Numbered from the stretch's first letter, positions 1 to 5,335 are shown. The stretch is 6,428 nucleotides of DNA from Xanthobacteraceae bacterium (GCA_019746355.1 JAIESC010000243.1:1-6428), one strand, 5' to 3'. Made by a program: numbers and translations. The notes: a model not told the origin generated them from the letters alone.

Positions 1-73
1 ATGTTCCCGAAAATGCCAGAAAACCGGCGCGCACCGCAGCCCGACCGTGCAAAGACAGTGTGAGATATCCGGG

Positions 74-2068
74 CTAAGCCCGCGGCGGCCGTCGCCGCTC
101 GGTGAACCAGGCGCGGTACTTGGTCATCTTCGCGCGCTGGGCTTGCGAGGCCTGGCGCTTGCAGCTCGCAGCCTCTTCGCTGCCGGCCCGCGCGCCCCAG
201 CGCAGCTCGACGCAGTCGTTCGGGTTGTAGGCCATCTCGAGCTCGGTCGCGCGGTCGAGGACGTCGCGCAGCGCCAGCGTCCACTGCGAGCCGTCGCTGC
301 GCGGATACGAGAACTTGCGTGCGGCAAGCTCGGATGCGAGCACGCGCTGCAGTTCGGCCTTCACGTCGGCGGCGGTCCTGCCCATCGGCATCGCGTAGCG
401 CTCGGGCCTGCGTGCGACGCGATCGGGGAAGCCGCGCACCACGTCGATCGCGATCAGGAGACGCAGGTCGCGCGACGGTGTCGAGAAGTCCTCCCACGGC
501 CCGATGGTCTCGAAGATCGCCGGGCCGTCCGGCATGCTCGCATCGCCCTTGCCGCTGTTCTGGAACTTGCGGCCGTTCTCGACCGAGGTGACGCGCGTCT
601 TCACCTGCTCTTCGAGCGAGGTGATCGCCTCCTTCATCGCGTTCATCGGCTCGAGCGGCTGCGGCGACATCACGTCGTCCATCCGGTCGTAGAAATCCTC
701 GATGCTGAGCTTGCCCTGGTCGAGCGAGAAATCGGCGTATTGCGGATACTTCGCGATCTCGGCGTTGCTGAGCCGGCGCAGGTTGCCGCTCTGGTCGCGC
801 ACCACCGGCCGGAAGCGCTTGAAGCCCGGTCCGCCGAGCGCCGGGTCCTGCGCGAACAGGAAGTTGCCGCGCCAGAAGCGCTTGCGCGCCACCGTGCCGT
901 CGGGCTGCCCGTCGACCGCGAGGATCACGCCCGCCGATTGTGCCGTCTGCGGCACGCGCCGCACGATCACCAGGATGTGGCCGTAGGGATCGGCGTACAT
1001 GGTGCCGGGCCGCAGCGTGTCCTGGCTGAGCGACACCGGATAGTAGTCGGTGTTGTTGTCGGCGAGCGCCGTGCGCCCCGATCCGGAATGCACGCCGCCG
1101 CCGATCGCCGACGCATATTGGGCGAAGGACGCCGCAAGCCCGAGCCGCCTCGGCGGCACGGCAGTGGGCGGAGGCGCCGCCGGCGAAGACGGATTGTTCG
1201 CGGCCGACCGGCCGAACGCGTTGCCGAAGAATCCGCCGGAGCTGTTGGCGGGTGGCTGGGATGCGGGCGGCGCACCTGCCGCGGCGAACTGGTCGGGTGG
1301 GGCAGGGGGCGGCTCGAGGTTCTGGATGTTGAACCACTGCGGGCAGGTCGGCGCGCGTCCGCCGCCGCCGCGCGAGCACTTCGCATAGCCGAACGGCAGC
1401 CCCATCTTGAACGCGAAATAGGCGCGCAGGAAATACGGCAGGTCGGCGCAGTCGGGGCGAAGCACGATCTTCATCGAGTCCTCGCCGAGGCCGAGATGGT
1501 TGAACAGCATGTTGCGCGAGGCGTCGCGCAGGCCCACGTGCAGCGCCGGCCACGACAGCTCCGCGTCGAGCGGATCGTCGAACAGCTTTTCGATCCAGGC
1601 CGAGAACAGGTTTTCGGTGGCCCGGTTCCAGGCGTTGCGGATCGGCCAGACGCTTCCCTCGACCGAGCCCGGCGGCGCCGGCCGGTCGCCGCGCACCGTG
1701 ATCTCGCGGGTGATGGTGCCGCAGCGGGTCGATGCCAGCGCCACCCGCCACTTGCCCGCGGCCGGCGTTGCCACCTCGGCGAACCACGAATAGGGCGGCC
1801 CGGACCGCCCGCGCGCCTGCGCCGCGACCGAGCCGTCCGGCGCGATCAGCGACAGCTCGCCGTCGAGCGGCTTCTCCGACGTGAAGATCACGCGCAGCGG
1901 CGCGCCTTTCCACGGCGTGATCGGCGAGGGCAGCACCGCGATGCCGGCGTCCTCGCAGGCGCCGGAACCCTGCGCCCGCGCGTACCCGCCCGAGAAAAGA
2001 ACCGCGGCGCATGCGCCCGCGATCGGCAACAGGCGCATTGCAGCGGCAAGCCTGCGTCCCGGAGACAT
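74..2068 (-). CDS. Exported hypothetical protein with Ig-like N-terminus and possible papain-like (transglutaminase/NlpC-type) core
   Basis: I do not recognise a named family with certainty. From the ATG at 2068 the protein has 664 aa. It begins with a signal peptide (charged MSPGRR, hydrophobic stretch about residues 11-28, cleavage near ARAQG). Residues ~37-127 are rich in beta strand and look like an Ig-like domain. The middle has PDCADLPYF (Cys207), a low-complexity Pro/Ala/Gly-rich stretch (~253-306), then DPYGHILVI (His364) and VDGQPDG (Asp386). That Cys-His-Asp order suits a papain-like thiol fold, as in transglutaminase or NlpC proteins. This is inference. Residues ~515-540 (GPWEDFSTPSRDLRLLIAID) look conserved. 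The C-terminus is charged. The start at 2068 is preferred because GGGAGG sits 6 nt upstream, whereas an in-frame ATG at 2134 lacks a ribosome site and would add residues ahead of the signal peptide. The gene lies 109 bp downstream of the DUF2272 gene on the same strand, possibly co-transcribed. Confidence 0.85.
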   Translation of the reverse strand: MSPGRRLAAAMRLLPIAGACAAVLFSGGYARAQGSGACEDAGIAVLPSPITPWKGAPLRVIFTSEKPLDGELSLIAPDGSVAAQARGRSGPPYSWFAEVATPAAGKWRVALASTRCGTITREITVRGDRPAPPGSVEGSVWPIRNAWNRATENLFSAWIEKLFDDPLDAELSWPALHVGLRDASRNMLFNHLGLGEDSMKIVLRPDCADLPYFLRAYFAFKMGLPFGYAKCSRGGGGRAPTCPQWFNIQNLEPPPAPPDQFAAAGAPPASQPPANSSGGFFGNAFGRSAANNPSSPAAPPPTAVPPRRLGLAASFAQYASAIGGGVHSGSGRTALADNNTDYYPVSLSQDTLRPGTMYADPYGHILVIVRRVPQTAQSAGVILAVDGQPDGTVARKRFWRGNFLFAQDPALGGPGFKRFRPVVRDQSGNLRRLSNAEIAKYPQYADFSLDQGKLSIEDFYDRMDDVMSPQPLEPMNAMKEAITSLEEQVKTRVTSVENGRKFQNSGKGDASMPDGPAIFETIGPWEDFSTPSRDLRLLIAIDVVRGFPDRVARRPERYAMPMGRTAADVKAELQRVLASELAARKFSYPRSDGSQWTLALRDVLDRATELEMAYNPNDCVELRWGARAGSEEAASCKRQASQAQRAKMTKYRAWFTERRRPPRA

Positions 2069-2074
2069 GTCGCG

Positions 2075-2080
2075 CCTCCC
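2075..2080 (-). promoter_or_regulatory. Ribosome binding site deciding the start of the 664-aa gene
   Basis: Read on the minus strand, GGGAGG stands 6 nt before the ATG at 2068, inside a purine-rich run. The upstream in-frame ATG at 2134 follows a T-rich sequence with no Shine-Dalgarno match, so this site favours the shorter protein whose N-terminus is the signal peptide. Confidence 0.7.
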
Positions 2081-2177
2081 TCTCTCCCTCGATCGTCCGG
2101 CAACGATCATGGCGAACGCTCCGGCTGAAATCATGGCAAAAATCCGTTACCGCGCCAATTCGGCGATGTATCGCGGC

Positions 2178-3311
2178 TTATCGCAGCTGCAGCAGCACGA
2201 ACCATTTCTTGTCGTTGAGCGAGCATTTGGCCGGCCCGTGCGGCGGTTGGGCGGCGGCCTTGGTCAAGGTCCAGCGGTCCGCACCGCCGCAATGGTCCTT
2301 TCGCGCAGCCTGGAACTTGAGGCTGCGCTTGCGCAGGGCGAGCTTCCGCGCGGTCACCGCCTGCAGCACGTTGCCGCCGATGGTGATCATGGTCTGCGTC
2401 CGCGGGTCGACCGATGCGACCACCTCGCAATGGGTGCGCCGGATCGTGCGTGTGTCGCCGCCCGAGGCAAGCTCGGTGCGGATGCGCTCGCGCACCGCCG
2501 CCTCGGTCGCGTCGGCCAGCGAAGATTCGCGCTGGTTGCAGATCAGGTCGCCGATCCGGGGCCGCGTCGCCAGCAGCGGACACGCCCGGTAGATGTGATT
2601 GTCGGTCTCCTTGTTCTGCTCGGCCGCGCTCGTGGCAAACGCGTCGTAGATGTAGGCGCGGTGCGCATTGGCGAAGCGGAAGGCACTCTCCGCCGCGCCC
2701 GACTGCTTGACCACGTAGCTGACGAAGGCTGCCGACCACGAGGTGTCGATGATCGCCGCGCGCAGCGCCGCCTCGCGCAGGATCTCGCGCGCCGCCGGAT
2801 CCGATACGCTCTCGGCCTCGCGTAACAGCCGCGCCGCATCGGTCCGCAGCAGCGCCGCCTCCTGCGCCTCCTGCGTCGCTGTCGAGGCGTCGCGATAGCC
2901 GCGCGCCTCGAGCTTGCCCGCGGCGTCGTTGCCGTAGAGCGACTGCCAGTATTTCATCACCTGCCACCAGCCGAGATGGCCGATGGTCGCCTGCTGGGCG
3001 CCGCCGTCGTCCTCCTCGTGCTCGGCCTCCGTCAGGCCGAAGCGGAACAGCCGGCCGTTGGCGTCGATCTGGTGACCGCCGAAGCGGTTGAACTCGTCGA
3101 TCGCGGTCTGCGCGATGCGCTGGCCGAGTTCGCCCGCGGGCTTGGCCGCGGTCGCGTCGCAGGTGGCCTGCACCGACTTCCAGAACTTGGCTGCGGCACG
3201 GTCGGCCTGCGCCGGCGCCGGGCTGGCGGCGAGTGCGATCGCCGGGGCCAAGGCAAGCGCAAAAGCACAGGCGAAAAGACGCATCGATTGTGCTGGGCGG
3301 ATGGATGCCAT
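2178..3311 (-). CDS. DUF2272 domain-containing exported protein
   Basis: A 377-aa protein with an N-terminal signal peptide (hydrophobic core about residues 11-28, cleavage near ALAAS). Residues ~165-325 match my memory of DUF2272: DTSWSAAFVSYVVKQSG (189-205), FANAHRAYIYDA (213-224), RPRIGDLICNQR (250-261), HCEVVASVD (294-302), IGGNV (311-315). This order parallels CHAP and TIGR02594-type proteins (WCAAFV, then GD, then GHV, then GGN), but Ser193 stands where the catalytic Cys would be. A peptidoglycan amidase/peptidase-like fold is therefore plausible while activity is not shown. The function is unknown. The start is ambiguous: ATG 3311, or ATG 3284 (residue 10), which gives a more compact signal peptide. 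Neither has a clear Shine-Dalgarno. A TATACT at 3317-3322 (minus strand) could be a -10 box and would favour 3284 or leaderless use of 3311. After the stop a weak hairpin (2153-2165) and a T5 run occur, but they are too far apart to call a terminator. Confidence 0.88.
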   Translation of the reverse strand: MASIRPAQSMRLFACAFALALAPAIALAASPAPAQADRAAAKFWKSVQATCDATAAKPAGELGQRIAQTAIDEFNRFGGHQIDANGRLFRFGLTEAEHEEDDGGAQQATIGHLGWWQVMKYWQSLYGNDAAGKLEARGYRDASTATQEAQEAALLRTDAARLLREAESVSDPAAREILREAALRAAIIDTSWSAAFVSYVVKQSGAAESAFRFANAHRAYIYDAFATSAAEQNKETDNHIYRACPLLATRPRIGDLICNQRESSLADATEAAVRERIRTELASGGDTRTIRRTHCEVVASVDPRTQTMITIGGNVLQAVTARKLALRKRSLKFQAARKDHCGGADRWTLTKAAAQPPHGPAKCSLNDKKWFVLLQLR

Positions 3312-3420
3312 GCCGCAGTATAGCCCGCCGCGCGTGTCGGCTGGCAGGCCCCGTTGCGCGATGCTAAGAGCGGCCCGCCGCCCTCCGTCCTCGCGGTATC
3401 ATTCTGATGCGAGTCCCTTC
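3312..3420. promoter_or_regulatory. Divergent intergenic region between the DUF2272 gene and the thioesterase gene
   Basis: About 110 bp between two divergently transcribed genes, so promoters for both directions should lie here. Leftward, TATACT (3317-3322, minus strand) resembles a -10 box, but no good -35 is seen about 17 bp upstream. Rightward, TATCAT (3394-3399) is a possible -10 with no convincing -35. No clear operator palindrome is visible. Confidence 0.35.
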
Positions 3421-3858
3421 ATGCCGAACACCGAGCCGCCCGTCGTCGCCGCCTCCGACCCTGCGGCCGCCGGCTGGGAGCCTTACCGCGACGAGGGTTT
3501 CATCGGTCTGGTCGGTCCGTTCTGGTCGCGTCCGAAGGGCGACAGCTTCGAATACGCCTTCATGGCCGAGCGCAAGCACCACAACCGCCGCGGCGTGGTT
3601 CAGGGCGGTATGCTGATGACCTTCGCCGACCGCTCGATGGGCATGACCTGCTGGTACGCCAACGAGCGGCAGCCGCAGGCGACCGTGCAGCTCGACGTGC
3701 ATTTCATCGACGCGGTGCAGATCGGCGAGTTCGTCGAGGCGAAATGCGCGGTGGTGCGGCGGACGCGCTCGCTCGTCTTCATGAGCGCCGAGCTCGTGGT
3801 CGGTGACCGCATCGTCGCCACCGCCAAGGGCGTCTGGAAGACGCTGGGAAAGCGGTGA
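3421..3858 (+). CDS. PaaI-family (hotdog fold) acyl-CoA thioesterase
   Basis: A 145-aa cytoplasmic protein of usual length for a single-hotdog thioesterase, expected to hydrolyse acyl- or aryl-CoA thioesters. The signature HHNRRGVVQGGMLMTFAD (residues 53-70) aligns with the PaaI/THEM2 motif (HxNxxGxxHGGxxxxLxD). Asn55 and Asp70 have the 15-residue spacing of the THEM2 catalytic pair (Asn50/Asp65). The usual His of HGG is Gln61. The later strands (QATVQLDVHFIDAVQIGEFVEAKC, RSLVFMSAELVVGDRIVATAKGVWK) fit the hotdog sheet. The substrate cannot be told. The reading frame stays open upstream. I chose ATG 3421 (MPNTEPP) because it sits shortly before the conserved part. ATG 3361 is also in frame, and neither has a strong ribosome site. 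It is divergent from the DUF2272 gene, and its stop is 20 nt before the first REP. Confidence 0.85.
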   Translation: MPNTEPPVVAASDPAAAGWEPYRDEGFIGLVGPFWSRPKGDSFEYAFMAERKHHNRRGVVQGGMLMTFADRSMGMTCWYANERQPQATVQLDVHFIDAVQIGEFVEAKCAVVRRTRSLVFMSAELVVGDRIVATAKGVWKTLGKR

Positions 3859-3878
3859 TTCCGGTCAGGGTCAAGTTT

Positions 3879-3909
3879 GTAGCCCGGATTGAGCGAAGCG
3901 AAATCCGGG
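3879..3909 (+). repeat. REP1 (GTAG + hairpin)
   Basis: GTAG is followed by a perfect 8-bp stem, CCCGGATT paired with AATCCGGG, around an 11-nt loop (GAGCGAAGCGA). It lies 20 nt after the thioesterase stop and 13 nt before the ATG of the truncated RAYT. The core is identical to REP2 and to REP4 in reverse. Confidence 0.9.
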
Positions 3910-3922
3910 TTAACCTCTCCGG

Positions 3923-4174
3923 ATGGTCCGGTATCGCCGGAATTTCGTGGCAGGTGGCAGATATTTCTTTACGGCGGCGTTGGCCGACCGCCGCTCAACC
4001 GCGTTGACCGGTCACATTGATCATTTGCGCAATTCGTTTCGCGCCGTGCGCCGGGCGCACCATTTCACCATCGACGCAATCGTTGTCCTGCCCGATCATT
4101 TGCATGTCATCATGACTCTGCCGGAGGGCGATGCGGATTTCCCGACACGCTGGCAGTTTTGTAGCCCGGATTGA
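3923..4174 (+). pseudogene. Truncated RAYT copy (N-terminal 78 codons)
   Basis: An 83-codon reading frame whose first 78 residues match the intact RAYT except V9E, R13T and A19T (truncated versus full). It keeps the HUH-type metal site LPDHLHVIM (His59, His61) but ends before the catalytic tyrosine region. After Gln78 it reads FCSPD and stops. The last codons and the TGA lie within REP2, so the REP itself supplies the stop. It cannot be a working transposase. A stable fragment that still binds metal or REP DNA is conceivable but unsupported. It is a product of the 282-bp duplication. Confidence 0.88.
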
Positions 4175-4191
4175 GCGAAGCGAAATCCGGG
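4161..4191 (+). repeat. REP2 (GTAG + hairpin)
   Basis: The core is identical to REP1: GTAG plus the CCCGGATT/AATCCGGG stem. It sits exactly at the duplication junction, contains the stop codon of the truncated RAYT, and ends 13 nt before the ATG of the intact RAYT, so it forms that gene's leader. Confidence 0.92.
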
Positions 4192-4206
4192 TTATCCTCT
4201 CCGGAT
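4185..4206 (+). promoter_or_regulatory. Possible alternative hairpin over the RAYT start codon
   Basis: The right arm of REP2 (ATCCGG, 4185-4190) can pair either with the REP left arm (4166-4171) or with CCGGAT (4201-4206), which covers the first bases of the ATG at 4205. The two structures exclude each other. The first leaves the start open and the second buries it. No good Shine-Dalgarno is present. The same arrangement exists in copy 1 (3903-3908 with 3919-3924). Regulation by this switch is inference. Confidence 0.35.
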
Positions 4207-4741
4207 GGTCCGGTATCGCCGGAATTTCGAGGCAGGTGGCACATATTTCTTTACGGCGACGCTGGCCGACCGCCGCTCAACCGCGTTGACCGGTCACATT
4301 GATCATTTGCGCAATTCGTTTCGCGCCGTGCGCCGGGCGCACCATTTCACCATCGACGCAATCGTTGTCCTGCCCGATCATTTGCATGTCATCATGACTC
4401 TGCCGGAGGGCGATGCGGATTTCCCGACACGCTGGCAGTTGATTAAGCGCCGCTTTACGGCGGCGGTATCGAAAGCTGGAACAGCCGTGCCGCGACACAG
4501 CAACGGTGAGCACGCGTTATGGCAACGCCGGTTCTGGGAGCACACTATCCGCGATGATCGCGATTTGGAACGGCATACCGATTACGTTCACTACAATCCG
4601 GTTAAGCACGGCCTGGTCTTGCGGGCCAGCGACTGGCCGTTTTCTTCATTTCATCAATACGTTCGAAGCGGACTGCTGGCAGAGGATTGGGGTGGCGAGA
4701 TTGGGCAGGTTGCTGGTGAATTCGGAGAACGGCGAGATTGA
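4205..4741 (+). CDS. REP-associated tyrosine transposase (RAYT, IS200/IS605 Y1-like)
   Basis: A 178-aa single-domain Y1 HUH nuclease of normal RAYT length. Expected activity is single-strand cutting and joining of REP DNA through a 5'-phosphotyrosine, with one catalytic Tyr and a divalent metal. Visible motifs are MVRYRRNFEAGGTYFFT at the N-terminus, LPDHLHVIMTLPEGD with the His-hydrophobic-His pair (His59, His61), LWQRRFWEHTIRDDRD (105-120), and DYVHYNPVKHGLV (126-138), where Tyr127 is the likely nucleophile by analogy to Tyr-x-x-x-Asn-Pro in RAYTs. WPFSSFHQYV (144-153) is the usual tail. The frame is intact and all catalytic residues are present. It is flanked by matching REPs, its likely substrates. 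The ATG is placed by alignment with the truncated copy and by the conserved N-terminus. No strong ribosome site is visible. Base composition is more AT-rich than in adjacent genes. Confidence 0.93.
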   Translation: MVRYRRNFEAGGTYFFTATLADRRSTALTGHIDHLRNSFRAVRRAHHFTIDAIVVLPDHLHVIMTLPEGDADFPTRWQLIKRRFTAAVSKAGTAVPRHSNGEHALWQRRFWEHTIRDDRDLERHTDYVHYNPVKHGLVLRASDWPFSSFHQYVRSGLLAEDWGGEIGQVAGEFGERRD

Positions 4742-4746
4742 CCTTC

Positions 4747-4777
4747 GTAGCCAGGATTGAGCCAAGCGAAATCCGGG
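4747..4777 (+). repeat. REP3 (degenerate, direct orientation)
   Basis: Starts 6 nt after the RAYT stop. It keeps GTAG and the overall 31-nt layout but differs from REP1/2 by two bases: CCC to CCA in the left stem arm, which breaks one base pair, and GCG to GCC in the loop. Confidence 0.85.
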
Positions 4778-4847
4778 AGGACGTTTCGTTACCGCTGCCG
4801 ACTATCGTGCAGCTGCTTTCCAAGCGGCCAATGCGTTCGGCCAATCC

Positions 4848-4878
4848 CCCGGATTTCGCTTCGCTCAATCCGGGCTAC
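4848..4878 (-). repeat. REP4 (inverted orientation)
   Basis: The reverse complement is identical to REP1/2, including GTAG. With REP3 it forms a convergent pair separated by 70 nt, like a BIME. The two could pair with each other into a ~31-bp stem with two mismatches. Confidence 0.9.
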
Positions 4879-5016
4879 GCCCCTGCTGTGGCGGAGGCGG
4901 GGGTGAGCAGCAAAGCCACACCTGCGGCCAAAAGCGCCCGGCTCCGCGCGGCGGCAGGGAAACCTTTTCCAGCGTCGGCTATTGTAGGACGTCAATCCGT
5001 AACGAGGGAGTTTGGC
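4879..5016. other. Intergenic region upstream of the small exported protein
   Basis: 138 bp with no gene seen. It should contain the promoter of the 78-aa gene. TATTGT (4980-4985) is a possible -10 but lacks a properly spaced -35. Reading frames crossing here run through REP sequence and are not credible genes. Confidence 0.4.
5004..5010 (+). promoter_or_regulatory. Ribosome binding site of the 78-aa exported protein
   Basis: GAGGGAG stands 6 nt before the ATG at 5017. It fixes the start there even though the frame stays open back to 4738, where the upstream codons only translate REP3 and intergenic DNA. Confidence 0.75.
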
Positions 5017-5253
5017 ATGGCAAAAGTGCTCCGTCTTTTGGCAGCGGCGACGATTTTTGCCGTCACATCGACAGCCGCAGAGGCCCGCTTTCAGGTGATC
5101 CGGTGGCCCAGCGGGTTCTGCCAGGTCTGGAATCACTCGATTCCCGGCAAGCCGTTCCCATCCGGCTGGACTGCGTCGCGGAGGGTGCATGCGACCTTCC
5201 ATGGGGCTCTGAACGAGAAGATGGCGCTCGTTTCCCGCCGTCAGTGCTGGTAG
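5017..5253 (+). CDS. Small exported hypothetical protein with two cysteines
   Basis: 78 aa with a clear signal peptide (MAKVLRLLAAATIFAVTSTAAEA, cleavage likely before Arg24), leaving a mature peptide of about 55 residues. The mature part has FCQVWNHSIPGKPFPSGW (34-51), then a basic stretch, and ends RRQCW. Cys35 and Cys77 could form one disulfide in the periplasm. It resembles short Bradyrhizobium exported proteins of unknown function with a CQxW and PFPS pattern near the N-terminus and a C-terminal Cys. That is from memory, not a search. The function is unknown. A strong GAGGGAG ribosome site supports the start. The stop codon is followed by an inverted repeat and a T6 run. Confidence 0.75.
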   Translation: MAKVLRLLAAATIFAVTSTAAEARFQVIRWPSGFCQVWNHSIPGKPFPSGWTASRRVHATFHGALNEKMALVSRRQCW

Positions 5254-5280
5254 CGGCAGCGGAGTTTTTTCAGCACTGAC
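5240..5280 (+). terminator. Perfect 10-bp inverted repeat with T6 at the end of the small gene
   Basis: GTCAGTGCTG (5240-5249) and CAGCACTGAC (5271-5280) are exact reverse complements around a 21-nt loop that holds the TAG stop and a T6 run (5265-5270). A second small stem, GCTG (5246-5249) with CAGC (5257-5260), sits just before the T6 and could form a weak intrinsic terminator that competes with the long stem. It is a transcription end or RNA stability element, and which one is unclear. Confidence 0.45.
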
Positions 5281-5335
5281 ACCTCGGGGCCGCCGCAGCG
5301 CGGACGCGTTGCGGCGGTCTCGGCTATCCTGCGGC

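Larger units (their letters stand above)
3876..4440 (+). repeat. 282-bp partial tandem duplication (REP plus RAYT 5' half)
   Basis: Copy 1 spans 3876-4158 and copy 2 spans 4158-4440, sharing one base at the junction. The offset between the two RAYT ATGs is exactly 282 bp. Copies differ at five positions only: 3913/4195, 3948/4230, 3960/4242, 3977/4259 and 3980/4262. The 178 bp from 3981 to 4158 are identical. At the junction the gene sequence GGCAGTT runs straight into TTGTAGCC of the next REP. The shared sequence there is a single base, so this looks like an illegitimate junction and not homologous recombination between long repeats. Confidence 0.93.
3876..4878 (+). mobile_element. REP/RAYT locus (REPtron-like): RAYT gene flanked by REP hairpins
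   Basis: The segment comprises REP1, a truncated RAYT, REP2, an intact RAYT, degenerate REP3, a 70-nt spacer and inverted REP4. RAYT proteins are known to bind and cut REP hairpins that carry a 5' GTAG next to the stem, and all four copies here have that tetranucleotide. By eye the RAYT coding sequence is less GC-biased than its neighbours, which fits separate ancestry. I see no insertion sequence ends or target duplication, so this is a domesticated REP/RAYT arrangement and not a classical IS. Confidence 0.75.

Noticed and set aside
82..98. GCGGCG/CGCCGC hairpin as terminator of the large gene
   Set aside because: It lies in the last codons (Arg/Pro-rich), has no T run on the minus strand, and short GC stems are common by chance at this composition.
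47..2128. 693-codon plus-strand open frame
   Set aside because: It is the antisense of the 664-aa exported protein. The translation is Arg-rich and repetitive, as expected from GC-rich shadow frames, with no domain or start signal.
1881..2825. 314-codon plus-strand open frame
   Set aside because: Runs antisense across two real genes and their spacer, with Arg/Ala-rich composition and no domain.
2131..2967. 278-codon minus-strand open frame
   Set aside because: Alternate frame inside the DUF2272 gene. The DUF2272 frame has a signal peptide and conserved motifs and this one does not.
3088..3420. 111-codon N-terminal extension of the thioesterase
   Set aside because: It overlaps the divergent DUF2272 gene and is not part of the hotdog domain. 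The family length fits a start at 3421.
3876..4878. CRISPR array
   Set aside because: The repeats have unequal spacing, include one inverted copy and are REP hairpins, so they do not form a repeat-spacer array.
4738..5016. 93-codon N-terminal extension of the small exported protein
   Set aside because: It translates REP3 and intergenic DNA and would bury the signal peptide. The ribosome site at 5004-5010 marks the real start.
4789..5202. 137-codon minus-strand open frame containing VARIERSEIRG
   Set aside because: That peptide is simply the translation of REP4, a well-known source of false genes. The rest is antisense to the small exported gene.
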